Part shown: positions 49,716 to 61,115 of the stretch, piece by piece
Layout: every line of letters begins with the position of its first letter
Numbering within the stretch: position 1 is the stretch's first letter
DNA from: Cenococcum geophilum 1.58
Taxonomy: Eukaryota; Ascomycota; Dothideomycetes; Gloniales; Gloniaceae
DNA: 64,000 nt
Assembly: GCA_001692895.1 (NCBI GenBank)
Contig: KV748183.1
Coordinates: forward strand, 2,418,001 to 2,482,000
Direction of reading: 5' to 3'
The notes under the pieces: generated by a model
Seen by the model: only the letters and a program-made list of their open reading frames with translations
The model's database searches: none
Told to the model about the DNA's origin: nothing
Program-made: the position numbers and the translations under genes

Positions 49716-51485
49716 ATTGGCTGGGTGGGTTGATATTAAACTACGAGAAACCTAGGTTAGATTGATTGGTAGGGAAGCGGGTTCTGAATAAAGGAAGCAA
49801 AAAGTTAGAAATGGAACCATTTATTTACCTAAATGGAAGGTATTCAAGCCGAAGTTACAACTGGATATCGAACTCAAAATTTTAAAAGAATTGGGTGAAG
49901 CTGGCTCTGAAGAGAAGCTGCGAGCACCGCCATAATATATATTTCCCCTAGCTCTCCGACTCAGATCATTTAAGCTCTGCATCGGCCATCTGTCTGCACA
50001 AAAAGCGCCATTAAGCGCGTCGTCAGCCGATTCATATCTACACCATCTCGTCAATTCCAGTGGTTAGCGCAGCCACGTCTGCACGGCCTTTAAGTTTTGG
50101 TATTTTTACTGTTTAAGGAAAAGTAAGGCCGTGCAGACGTGGCTGCGCTAACCACCGGAATTGACGAGATGGTGTACATTCAACCTTCGCCTCTTCCCCG
50201 CTGCGACCTTTCCAGTCTATTGTCGTACGAGGCCCGTGATACGTCCCTTTTCTGACGTCGCCACCAAATTCGGTTAGTACAATATCTTGGGCACTTGCCG
50301 GCGAGGCTGGCGAGGCTGGCGAGTTGAGCAAAAAACTGATGATCGTCAGGGTTCGTTTCCGGGTCATAGGTCGGAATGCTCATCGATCCAAAATATACTT
50401 CCCTCAACTGCCAATAGTAGATGGGTAAGTGCGCCCCTACTCCACTCGATTAAGCCATGATGGCAACATACATAAGCTGGTGCTGCGGAACGTGGCGTCG
50501 AGCTTCGACTCAGGTTGTGAGGATACGAGTCGCGCTGGCACGCGTCTCGGCTACGGTAGGTATCGGCGGCTTGCTCCCCGCCAGCCGTGAGTGGAGAAAA
50601 GGAGGATGCCAAGTTTTTATGCATGCTCAACACCATTATGTCCATCTTCGTTGATCGCCCCTTTTGAAAGTAACCGTGTCGGAGCCTACGTGTTTGAGAT
50701 TTGTCAATTACATACGGTGTCAAACTCCACCTCTCTATTTAGCTACAGAAACTGAGGTCTCGGGCATTGATCCCGCATATTGATAGTATTGGTGTGGCTA
50801 TTATGAAACCTAACTTCCTAAGCGTCTAAATCTGAGCAATATGCTGGGACTAACTAGGCACATGAAAGATTTCCGAGCAGCATACAAATACCGTAGAAAG
50901 ATTGGGATCAAGCCCTATCCAACTATGCACATTTTATTTCCCTAACCCAAGGCCTTTCCAGTTCCTCCTCGCGCGCACTAAGCCAGAGATACTTTCATCT
51001 TGTCGATATTCAATACTAGGTTCTATTTCCAGAGTCACTTCCGTCTTAATGACTACTAAATAGAGCTAACTGCTTGACACAGCACGGCTACAATGGCGCA
51101 GTACCAGTATATAGTGATTAAGGAGTTGAAGCATGGAGTTGTGCGTAAGAATCAAATAAGAAAGCCTCGAACCTCTTTTTACGCGGAATACATGGTTGGT
51201 GTTAGAAATAATCCCAAGAAGAGAAGGTCTCCAATGGTGAGTCAACGCATGGCCATTGGCCTCGATCTGTATTTCGCTCGCCAAGCCGGTCTTCAAATGT
51301 CTACCAAAATCGGGTTGTCTGTTCTAGTTGCCTACTACCCTGTCTCTGTTGCCTTATGAGATTTCAAAAAGTAAATACATAAGGTGTGGAAGAAATGGCA
51401 ACAAGGTATTCTTATGAAAATACAGTGGCGGACTGCTCACGTTCCCTCCTTAGAAATTTCTTCTACTCCTCCTAGGCCCTTGGCT
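49716..51485. other. Long intergenic region with one large inverted repeat
   Basis: These 1.77 kb lie between two minus-strand genes. Frames of 60-119 codons occur on both strands but overlap each other, lack splice continuity and show no known motifs. The only clear structure is the 52-bp-arm hairpin at 50,039-50,176. A short GGCGAGGCT direct repeat lies at about 50,300-50,320. Confidence 0.55.
50039..50176. repeat. Near-perfect inverted repeat, 52-bp arms, 34-nt loop
   Basis: Left arm 50,039-50,090 and right arm 50,125-50,176 are complementary with a single mismatch (CCAGTGG against CCGGTGG). The loop (50,091-50,124) is AT-rich. Arms are GC-rich (for example GCGCAGCCACGTCTGCACGG). No TA or other target duplication is evident at the ends, so a MITE origin is possible but unproven. 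A transcript across it would fold into a long hairpin. Confidence 0.97.
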
Positions 51486-52920
51486 TTACTCGGTAGAGAT
51501 GTGCTCATTCTTAAAATCATCGTTATCACCATTATCAGGCTCATCCCCCTCAATTTCATCCTCATCGTCGACATCAGATTCATACCGAGATGATGAGTTT
51601 TCGAGTGGGTCTATGGTGTTCTTGAACCGTGCAAAGTGTTTGAGATGCTCATCCTCCAAGGTATCACTATCCGGCTCGGAGTTCATGATCGAGTTTTTGA
51701 TTTGATCTTCGGTGGTGCAATACTGATGATCTGGATGAACGGAGATCCTTATAGTCATTAGTTGCTCTTTGAGTTCGTTAACGCTCATATAAAGGTCTGA
51801 TGAGTGCGGCTGTACGGGCCAAAGATTAAGGCCTTTGAGGCCTTTGAGGAAGCTACCAAGTGCTACTGAGTCGCAAATTGCATGCGCTCTTGGAAAATCG
51901 GGTTCCCAAGGAGGCTTCTTTTTGCAATAACGGTATGGACTACTGGACAACTCATCAATTCGTTCGTAGCAACTGGCAATGATAGCTGAGATATTTTCTG
52001 CCCGAACTCGGACCACATTATCTGTATGAGAAGAGTATAAGTAGCGAACTCATATTCCGTATTCGAAATTTTTGTTACTTACCGACAATAAACCTTGGCA
52101 TGCGGTCGTTCGACAGAATCCCATCCGAAGTGAGACAGTCGCCTTCTGAATTACTCCGCGTTGTCGCTGCGAGATGGTCGGTGAGAGCTTCAAATGTGTC
52201 TTGGTATCCAAACACCCACGCGATAAAGAGCCATTGCTCGTATCCTGATTCCTGAAAGACTGGGGACCATGGCCAAGCCCATGATCGAAGAAAAGGCCCG
52301 ACAAGCCGAACGACTTCGTATTTGTGGCAAGTGATGGCAAGGTTGAGAAGGTCGGTAAAATCTAAGGAAGTTGGTAGATCGTCAAAGCGAAGGTGTGCGA
52401 TTTGGAGGATGATCTCTATAGTGCAAAGATCATCATCTGAGAATTCGATTTCCGCCAGTGATTGAGAATCCATCGAATTCAGAAGAGCTCGCCACTTAAC
52501 GCTTGCCATTCGGAGCGCTGCGGAAGAGACTAAGAAGTTTTTTTTGTTATTGTCGGCAGAGCTGACAATTAGACGAATGTCGCCACCAACATCGAGTGTG
52601 GAATCCGTAATATCGTCGTGAACTGTCGCGCTCCCAGCGTCAGTAATCGACGTGGGAGATGATGTATCTACTGTGATTTCGTATTCGGGACATTCTTCGG
52701 CTGTGCTAGCATTTTCAGGATAACCATTAGCGGTAGAAACAGTATGACAATCTGCGAGCGCCGTGCTAGGTGGTGTGCCATCTCTTCCTTTAGCACTCTC
52801 TGTAACCACATGTCTCTCTTCAGCAGTAACGGATTTATTGACTTCCGTGTCTACGACAACACCATGGTTGCTTTTTCTTCCAGACTTGTAGTGTCCGTAC
52901 GAGATAGCTGGTGGTTGCAT
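51486..52920 (-). CDS. BTB/POZ domain protein
   Basis: Two exons (52920-52083 and 52021-51486, 61-bp intron with GTAAGT donor and CATACAG acceptor) give 457 residues. Residues about 108-215 match a fungal BTB/POZ fold: LDVGGDIRLIVSS, then NFLVSSAALRMASVKWRALL, followed by SDDDLCTIEIILQIAHLRFD and a helical stretch ending YEVVRLVGPFLRSW. The N-terminal 105 residues are low-complexity, and the C-terminus is strongly acidic (ESDVDDEDEIEGDEPDNGDN). Such fungal proteins commonly mediate dimerisation or recruit substrates to cullin-3 ligases, but no partner domain (Kelch, MATH, zinc finger) is visible, so the role is unknown. Confidence 0.85.
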
Positions 52921-53823
52921 AGTAATTTAAGAAGTCGTCGAGGAAAACGGTTCTGATGAATCTCGAGAGAAATAAGTCTAGTAATATGGGAAACGGCTCA
53001 TTTAACCAAGAGGGCAGGTTCATGAGCCAGGAAGGTAGTGTTGGCTTGATAGGAGGCAAAAACTTTTCCGAAAGTGGGAGACGACTAGCAGTAGTTAAAG
53101 AAGTAGAGCCAATGGAATACCTTTGACATCACGCGATCGAAATTTTCTGAAGCAGGTATTGTCTCCAAGAACAAACTCAAAATAGCCAAGGCGCAGAAGA
53201 CACGAGGGATGGTTGTCTCAATCTTGCCGGGAGATCTTAGAGCAACCCAACCTCCTGACAAGGCCGGCGCCTAGGCACGTGATTGCGCGGCAAAGTCAGT
53301 GGTAACTTCAAACGTGTGCTCTTGAACTGTACGGGAATAGAATGAAATATCCTGCTTGACTATTGGTCTTTGAAGTAGTATTATTGATCAATTTGCGCTT
53401 CTGAGAGCAATAAGGCTGGAGTTGAACTGTAGAACGATTAATGTGGGAATGGTATAGAAACATAAGGAAGGATCATTGCGGATTTCATTTCCCCATGAGC
53501 GGCTGCTGACACACCGATAACATGAGGAAAAGGTTGTCGAAATAGAGAATTGAGCTTTTGCGAAAGTAGTTGAGAGCACTTTAGGGAATGGGCAAAAATC
53601 TAAATAAAATTTAGGGTGTGAATATGACTTTTAAACAGTGCTGATAGAACATATCCTTAGCATGAGTTTTAAAATTTGTTGGTATTAACCCAACAAATAT
53701 TAAAGTCGAGATACAGGACAGAGTCGCGGTGATAGGAATTTGAAAGTGGAAAAGGAGAACAACTGGAACAATTGAAAAATGATTGAGCGGGGTTGTCTGC
53801 GGGCTGTGGCTAGCACTTCCCTC

Positions 53824-53981
53824 CTTATCCCTTGCAACGTTGGGGTCCTACTGGAGGTGGTCCGTGCGGGAACACCAGAATCAAAAGTACGCGTATGGTC
53901 ACGGAGCCTTGATCCTATTGATTCTATTGGCCAACCCTTATCGATAAAAATAGGACCCAAATCAACGTTGCAAGGGATAAG
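53824..53981. repeat. Short element-like inverted repeat
   Basis: CTTATCCCTTGCAACGTTG...GGGTCCTA at 53,824-53,850 is mirrored at 53,951-53,981, with the right arm carrying about four extra bases. The whole is about 158 bp, a size typical of MITE remnants, but target duplications were not found. Confidence 0.85.
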
Positions 53982-54115
53982 TCTTTCGGCAGCTTCGTAG
54001 TGGCAATCACGTGGCAATGTTATTACCGCAATCAACTACGTACTGCACACTGCGCATTGCGCTCCGTGTCAGAAGGTGTGGAGGAAGGCATTTTGCAATC
54101 TTCAATTCCGTTGTC

Positions 54116-54188
54116 CTACAGCCTGTAACAGCTCCAGTGGCCCCCTCCCTGTGTCGCGCGCGGGCACTGGAGCTGTTGCAGGCTGTAG
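54116..54188. repeat. Hairpin with 24-bp arms
   Basis: CTACAGCCTGTAACAGCTCC (start of the left arm, 54,116-54,139) pairs with 54,165-54,188 with one mismatch. The 25-nt loop is very GC-rich (GTCGCGCGCGGG). Confidence 0.95.
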
Positions 54189-54813
54189 CCATGTGTATCT
54201 CATCGCCAAATACAAGAGAGCAGACGCAATTGATAAATAGGATCTGCGTGTGCGCTTCTACAGACCCGCTTTAGTCCTGAATCCTTCCTCTCGATGAAGA
54301 AATGAACCCCGGTTTCTTCCGTGAAAGGGTAAAGAGGAAATTGTTTCTCTATTTTTAGCGAAGTAGTACCCTGTGAGTTCACAACTATTTTGCTTCTTAA
54401 GTAAACATCTCCGAGTCCTCAAATTGTAAAATTAACTAGGTTAGTGATCGTACAGCGTTTAATGGAACCTCCATTCACGTCGTGTTTGCCTCCAGAGTTG
54501 CGAGAAGATTACTAACGCGCTTCACTACATGGTTGTCGTCTTCTCTTGGTTTCCGGATGTCCCAATTACGCTTCATAATAGTAATTTGATGACAGTAAGG
54601 CGAAGGATCCGAGCCCCAGGACAATCGGTGGAACAAGTGCTAGCCACTTCGGCTTTGGGGCCAAACACAGGCAGCTAGTCTCCACTTTTTGCGTAAGCTT
54701 CGGACTCACATCCACTTGTAAAACACACGCGACTTTAGGCTGCGCCGCAAAGAGATGACACTAACAAGGTTTCAGCCGTACAACGGTACTTCATATCTTC
54801 GGCTCTGCTCCAC

Positions 54814-56592
54814 ATGTTCCCTTTAACTTTGTCTACTTTGCGCGATCGAACCGCGAGAATGGAGCAGAATTACAGCCGAATTGACCTTTTCAGGAACCGC
54901 AGGACAAGCTATTCTTCAACCTGGGACGAGGATGACCTGAAAAACGAGAAGTTGGAGAATGTGGACATTAAAACGGAACCTCCTGACGGGCCTTGGGCTC
55001 AGATATACCGAACATGGCGAGATCGCGCCGTACCGATGCTCAAGAACATTCCTCTTTTCTTCCGGAATGATTTCTTTCCCTTGACGAAGAGAGTAAGATT
55101 CCCGAAGACCCAGATATACGCATTTTTGCTCCTCCTCTCCTTCGGCGTTGCGCCATTCGCTGCTCTTTATGGATTATACGGACAACTTCGGTCGAACCCC
55201 TTTGGAATCAAAACTCGAGGCTGTGAAGGGTGGGTAACCCAGGACTCTAGAGTGTCAGGATTCCAGGGGCTTTTCGTCATCGACTTCACTTTTGGAAGCA
55301 TGTCATTCTCTCTTGCGAAATTCATCGATATAGTCTGGGATCTCTGCATTGGAAGAGGTGCGCAAATGATCGCGTGGTTCTTTAGCTACGTTGTCTTTAC
55401 AAACGCCTTACTTCGATCTATTGAGAGACATCCTGCGCCGTACCGGACTTTCACTCTTTTGGCTTTGGAAGGTGCTACTCTGTCCTCCATGGGCGCGCTC
55501 CTGGCCGACCTTTCGCGTCACCGTAGCAAGCGTAGCGTTCTCTTATTCAGCTTCATGGGGATCTCCATCTTGTATATCTTGTCTATGCCCACCATTTTGA
55601 GTGCTATGACTGGATACGTCGGTTCTTCCGTGGCATACGTATCTCTGAAGGATTCTAGCCAACAAATCGTCAGCGCTGATGACTTCTTCGCCGGAAGGAT
55701 TATCTGGGACGGTGAAAAGATTGGGTTAGGAAATGGTACTTGCATTGACGATGCTCCTCTTAGGAATTATGAGGAGCTGAGCCGTGAAAGATATATCTCG
55801 TGTAAGTATTCCTAAAGCCATGGAGAGTTTTAACACCGATATCTGATGTATAGGCAATTGCTCTGCCCCTGATGGACGCAAAATGACTATACGCAAATTT
55901 GTGGGGACGTACCCTGGTTTGGAACTGAACCAATGTGATTCAACCCATTTCTATACTCATACATACGAGCCTCGAGATAGTTGTTAACATAATTTTGCAA
56001 GGCACATTCGACTACCCAAACAATACGCAAAAATTCCTTTATTACGAGGACAACAACTACTATAATTGTTTGCCTCCCATATTTTCTAAAAGTTTCCCAC
56101 GCTAATTTAATCATAGGCAACACGACCTTCAATGTAACCATCGACCAGAAAACTTACAATGTCAGCACACTCAATACCACCTACGCCCATTGCTATAACG
56201 GTACCGGCTATGACGACTTATGGATTCAAGACAATTCGAGATGCATGCCAAACACAGATCACCCGACCTACCAATGGGGTTTTTCGACTATGCTATCAGC
56301 TGTCTTTGTTATCATACAATTCTCTTGGGCCATCTCCATGTACATCGTATGGCAGGATGCACAGTGGAATAGCAGTCTGGTGAAGAGTGGGTATTCAATG
56401 ACGCAGTTGAGAGCTGCCTTTACACTAGCTGCGGCTACACAGGATGCCTTGGCCATGGGGATGGAGGAATTGATGGCTGCGAAGTCAAAAACGTTAGAGA
56501 AAGACCTATCTATGCAGAGGGTGGAAATCAATTACAAGATGTTCCAGAAAGAATTGCCGTCTGGGGACGCAGCCCTGCACGAAGAAATATAA
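54814..56592 (+). CDS. Multi-pass membrane protein, unknown function
   Basis: Four exons (54814-55801, 55854-55934, 56002-56067, 56117-56592) join in frame to 536 residues; all three introns fall in a T|GC Cys codon. Exon 1 encodes a cytosolic-looking acidic N-terminus, then about four hydrophobic segments (IYAFLLLLSFGVAPFAALYG; the AQMIAWFFSYVVFTNALL region; TFTLLALEGATLSSMGALL; LLFSFMGISILYILSMP). A Cys-rich, N-glycosylation-rich loop follows (NTT, NVT, NVS, NTT, NGT), then a last span (AVFVIIQFSWAISMYIVW) and a soluble tail. Ascomycete hypothetical proteins of this layout exist, but I know no function. The second Met (54859, MEQNYSRIDL) may be the true start. Introns 2 and 3 are inferred from frame and consensus. 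Confidence 0.75.
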
Positions 56593-56710
56593 AGCAAGCA
56601 TTGTGGAATATGATTTGGGTTTTTCTCAGATCCAAAGAGCTTGGGGAAAGTTTTCGACCGTATGACTGATACCACTTGGTTGTAGTGGATCTCAAACGGA
56701 TTTCGAAGAG

Positions 56711-58230
56711 TCAGGATACTTCGCGCTCAAGTCCGCCTAAATTCAACCAGAGCACGGCCACGTCTTTCACCAAATTGGAGGAGACTGTTATGCGTACGCT
56801 AATCCGGCGCGGTTCCTCACCGTCGCCCTCGCAAAATATACCTAAATCCGCCGCCCTCGCCTCCGAATTACCGCCATGCAAACTCATAGCGCTATTCCCG
56901 GCATCAACCACTCCCCTTCCCGCTAACGCCTTATTCTGTTTCTTCAATACTGTCACTATCACAAATGCTAAGACCGTCACAACCAATGCCACCGCCGCCG
57001 TTGCGCTCCCACCCGGAATATACCGAGGCGCATCACTTATTGGGTACACGTATGACCCGCATATATTTGCGCATTTCTCAATTACATTTACGATCTAATA
57101 CATGCGGAACGCTTGACAAGTGGGCGCGGAAACGAATTTGCTAGGAGAGGATGATTTGGTATGCAGAGACTGCACCCATAGGCATCAAAAACATGGCGAA
57201 GAAGCGGGCTAGGATACTGGTAGTGGATACTACTATGATATTCCCAATGACAGAAATGAACATGAGGAGAATTATATGGATGCTGTGATCGCCAGTGCGC
57301 CCAGAGGTGTAGGTTACGAGAGAAATGAAAAAAGTGCCCATCCAGACTGGTGAGGTTATGAGGAGGGCCTCAATAGAGCCACACCCCAGTGTTTTAACTA
57401 TAGAGGGGAAATAATATTGCAGAGATTGCGACAGTAAAGAAGCGTGTTGAAGGAGTGTAAAGAGCTAGAGGCGTGGGTCGCGGAGGGCGAGTTTCAGGCC
57501 TTCAAGCAAAGAAGACGACGAGGCAAGATCGGCTTCCCCAGTATCCTTTATGAGCCTCCACTGCGCGTAAGAACGTTCCTCTGATGTTAACCTTTAGTTG
57601 CAGCCGGGTAATTGGGTAGGACAATGGTCGAGAGCATGGCAAAGCCGATAGCCATGACTCCTATTATGAAGAGCCACCGCCCGTATACATGTTAATCAGC
57701 ACAATCACTAGCATATACTCAAGCACTCCAGTTAGTAATATGTCTTACCATCCGGCAATTTCGTGTGCCCCGTTCAAACTTTCAAGCACTTCTGCTCCTA
57801 TCAGCCCACCAAAGGCATTTGCCAATGAGCTTCCTGCATAGAACCAAGCCATTCGGCGCGTGAGCCCCGTTCGTGTATACCATGACGGCATGATCATGGT
57901 TGCACCAGGAAAGAAGGGGGCTTCTGCGAACCCGAGGGCAGAAACGGGTCTCTATTAGGGCGCCAATGGTGTGCGCACTAGCTTTGAGCTGCAAAAATGA
58001 TGCCCCTATGCCTAAACAAAACATGCTGTAAATAAACGTAAGAGCTTATACCATATCGTCATTACAGCGCCAAGGTAGATGGAAGGGTGGACGTAGGTGA
58101 TGATCAAGTTGGATGGGAGTTACATCAAGAGGTAACCCTAGTATCACAGTTAATCACCATAACTTGCAACTTCACAGTATGGATAAAGTAAAACATATGA
58201 CGAATAAGATGCTGGTAGTTAGATTGAAAT
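56711..58230 (-). pseudogene. Decayed MFS transporter (allantoate-permease/ACS type)
   Basis: Pieces of one anion:cation symporter-like MFS protein appear in order on the minus strand in shifting frames: GYLLM*LPSNLIITY near 58,150; YLGAVMTIW near 58,080; LGFAEAPFFPGATMIMPSW near 57,920 (the family's LGF-EA-FFPG signature); FGGLIGAEVLESLNG near 57,800; WLFIIGVMAIGFAML; LITSPVWMGTFFISLVTYTS near 57,340; and ISDAPRYIPGG with a last span near 57,030. A one-base loss near 57,594 breaks the KWLTSEER region, an in-frame TAG follows near 57,470, and further shifts occur near 57,140 and 57,090. Some breaks could be unannotated introns, but not all. It converges on the membrane-protein gene. Confidence 0.75.
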
Positions 58231-58485
58231 CTGTTCCGCGCATCCCTAAGTCTTTTTCCAATAGACCTTTAAGGTAGACCCCGGGGAGACCTCCAGGAAG
58301 AGCTTCGGGTATAAGCTTCGGGTATAAGCTTAGTAGAGTTCCTATCTATACGTGATAAACCGCGTGTAGATAACATCACGTGTGGGTTCGTGCTAAAAAG
58401 ACATAATCAACGTAACTATACAATCAAGTCGCAATCGAACGGCTGATTATGATTCTATAGTTACTGCCATCACTAGTTTGCAGAC

Positions 58486-60196
58486 TCAAGTTTTGCCATC
58501 ACAAAATTGCACGACAGCCCACTTGCCGCTCCAAGCCCATTTTCGCGCTCCGCTATCTGCCCCACCGCCTTCTGTAGCCCTCAGTCTTTCATCCTCACCT
58601 TCCGGGAGGCCGACCACAACATCCGCCTTGCAGGTTCGAAGTGCAAGGGTGCGGATACCCGACTTAGGTCCTAGTGGACCGATTGCTTCAGCGAAGGGTG
58701 TAGTCGTGTCCCACATAGCCTAGAAGAAGGTTAACATCAATTCAACTAACTGCATAAGAACGAATATGGGGAGACGTACATCGCCGGTCAGCTTCCTGTA
58801 GTTTAGATCACCCTTGAAAATTACAAGCTCGCTCTCCTTGAGATCCTCGAATAAACTTGGCTCCGTCCCTGCCAACCGCCAGTAGCTACCTCCTTCCGTC
58901 CAGAAACGGTTTGACCGAATGACCAGTTGCCCTTCGCCGTGGAAAAGGCTCCATCGGCTGAACAGGAACTTCAGTTCCTCAACTTCTTTATCCGATAGAG
59001 GCTGAGACGTCTTTCCCGCGTGCTTCTCATCCTCCGATAGCGTACTGTAGAAAGTTTGCGGGTCCGCAAGTGCCATGATCAGATCGGCAAAGTCCTTGGG
59101 TAGGACGTCAGATACGAACCATGGTATAGATTTGGGATGGAGGACCATAGTGGTTGCGAGACCAGAGGAAAGGAGGTATCCTGCCAGGATGACATCGACG
59201 AAAAGTTCGAATCCAGCGTTGTCGAGGATAATATCCACTCTACGTTGGGATTTTCCAGATTTCCGAGCAGCATTCAGGATCTCAAAGGCAGCTCCTAAAT
59301 CATTAACCACAATATTCTTCTCTGACGCCTTTCGTGCCTCGGAACCTTGAAGTTTTTGAATATCCTCATATGAAATATTTGTGAGGAGAGACAGATCAGT
59401 AGCATTTCCCCACAAACAAATCTCACACATCTCCGTAAAGAGAATCTTCTCCGCAGCTTCCAACTCTTCCTGAGTTTTTGACCCCTTGAGTGTATGGTTT
59501 GATTCCAGTTCAGTGACAATATCTTTGTATCTCGCTGCAAGTTCGAGAACAGCGGGCCGGGAGGACTTGAATGTGGACATTTTCTGGCGGACGAACAAAT
59601 CGTAATTCTGCCATTTGGCTGAGAGGGTAAAGCAAGCGTTAATACGCCTATCTTGTGCTCATTAGCAGATATATTCGGTTATGAACTCTTTTGAGATAGC
59701 ATACCTGTACAAGTAGCATTCGGAAAATAGCCATGGCACATTGAACCAGTTAGGATTCCTCAACTGCTCAAGGTCCTTATTGTATCCGGCTATATCTGGA
59801 TATCCATCATCAGGTAGAGGGCTATTAGGTTATCGGCTTCTATTCCAGAAGGACTCAGACAGGGACTAACATTATTTGCCGGTCATGCTGTAGCTCATAC
59901 TTGAGCTTTGCCAAATCTGCAATTATTTGCTTTCCCTCCTTCTCCATTTCCGGATCGTTCACGGCCATCGTAGCACGGTGAACATCGTCAATTCCTTGAG
60001 TCTAGCTCTTGTAAGTCTGCAGACAGACTTGTTGAAGCTATCCGGGAACTGACTAGTATGACGGGCCATCTGTCGCGGGCAGAGATATATGCAAAGGAGG
60101 TTTTGTCTGAGGTGCTGTAGGGTGCTACGCAGGTATTAGTATTTAGAAAAACTTCTAAATATTCAGCTACCCACGGGTCTTTGTGTCGTACTCCAT
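58486..60196 (-). CDS. ARMT1-like DUF89 damage-control phosphatase
   Basis: DUF89 (ARMT1) proteins are metal-dependent phosphatases that act on sugar phosphates such as fructose-1-phosphate; yeast YMR027W is the relative. Six exons (60196-60171, 60114-60054, 60001-59871, 59821-59705, 59647-58780, 58719-58486) sum to exactly 479 codons, 478 residues, the family's length. Key residues are the metal-site motif LDNAGFELFVD (Asp254, Asn255) and KGDLNYRKLTGD (Asp392), with LALRTCKADVVVGL near the end. Other family landmarks are SFAYISARDRWPVIL, IDDVHR, ELQHDRQI, LPDDGYPDIAGYN, and ECYLYRRIN formed across intron 4. The start MEYDTKTR and 26-nt first exon are inferred; the 56-bp intron 1 has TACTAAT before CTACAG. 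The C-terminal exon overlaps a plus-strand shadow frame. Confidence 0.92.
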
Positions 60197-61115
60197 CTTG
60201 AAGAATTACTTGTATGTTGAAACCCCACCCGCGAGCTTGGTGGGGGTTTTGACGTTAAATTAGCGCTAAGAGAATTGACGGAAAGGCGGCTGAGTTGCCG
60301 AAACAGGAACCATATCCGCACAAATTTTTCGAGGCGGCATGGGGGGCTGGAAGATACCTTTGCTAAAGCTCTAGGATTCAAATTGAGATTCCAACCGGGA
60401 CAAATGTATCGGGCTTACAGCCCAGCGGAGGGCTCGTTTATGGCATCTTGATTTCTTAATAGTTTGCACTTTTACTTTATAAAACATTATAAGGGCCCTA
60501 AAAAAGGATTTCTAATAGACTATATAGTCTATATAGATAGAGGATAAGAAAGGGCTAAATAGATTAAGTAGTAATAATAATGTAATAGACGACTTTATAG
60601 AGTTAATTAATAAGTAATTAGCGTCTAAAATACTATAAAATATTAATATAGAGCCTCTTTTATAATAATAAGGCTTTATACTACCTTAATAATATTATAA
60701 TACTATATAACGCTTTATACTAATATTTTACCTATAATCGGGCATTTGGTAGAATTTTAAGATTCTAAACCATTATAACTATGCCAACTGTTATAACCCT
60801 ATCGCTTACGATATACGTTTTAAAGAAGTCTTTAAAGAAGTCTAGAGCTAGTTATAGAGAAGAAATATTTATATATTTAGATTAATTAATAAAGTATTCT
60901 AGGCACCCTTTGAGCAGACGCAGAGTGTCTAAAGTATCCCTAAAGGTGTGATTGTTTAGAAAGAGGGGCTGAATTTACGTTATCGATCCTCAAGGGAAAC
61001 AGCATGAACACTTGCGTATATGACTTCTTTGATTACGTTACGAATATCGATATGGTATCTGGATAATCCGATATCGTCCAGCCTACTAATACAAATATTT
61101 AATCTTTATCAATTC
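60197..61115. other. Intergenic with AT-rich relic
   Basis: These 0.9 kb lie between ARMT1-like and VPS18. About 60,440-60,900 is TpA-rich like the left-hand block (repeated TATAGTCTATATAG, AATAATATTATAATAC) and is probably a RIP-degraded transposon fragment of unknown class. A small duplication TTTAAAGAAGTC occurs at about 60,818-60,843. The flanks are normal in composition. Confidence 0.55.

Larger units (their letters stand above)
52921..54813. other. Long divergent intergenic region with two inverted repeats
   Basis: These 1.9 kb separate the divergent BTB and membrane-protein genes. Several frames of 60-110 codons are not supported by motif or splice evidence. Two inverted repeats are present (53,824-53,981 and 54,116-54,188). 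No tRNA or rRNA was recognised. Confidence 0.55.

Noticed and set aside
50041-50090. Possible tRNA-like sequence (AGTGGTTAGCGCA) in the hairpin arm
   Set aside because: There is no acceptor stem, anticodon arm or TTCGA box at proper spacing; the inverted-repeat symmetry explains the sequence better.
50113-51359. Several frames of 65-119 codons upstream of the BTB gene
   Set aside because: They compete on both strands, one crosses the hairpin, and none shows a recognisable fold or consistent codon preference.
57782-58024. 80-codon minus-strand frame as a separate small gene
   Set aside because: A neighbouring frame of the same DNA reads as MFS transporter helices, so this is an out-of-frame product of the pseudogene.
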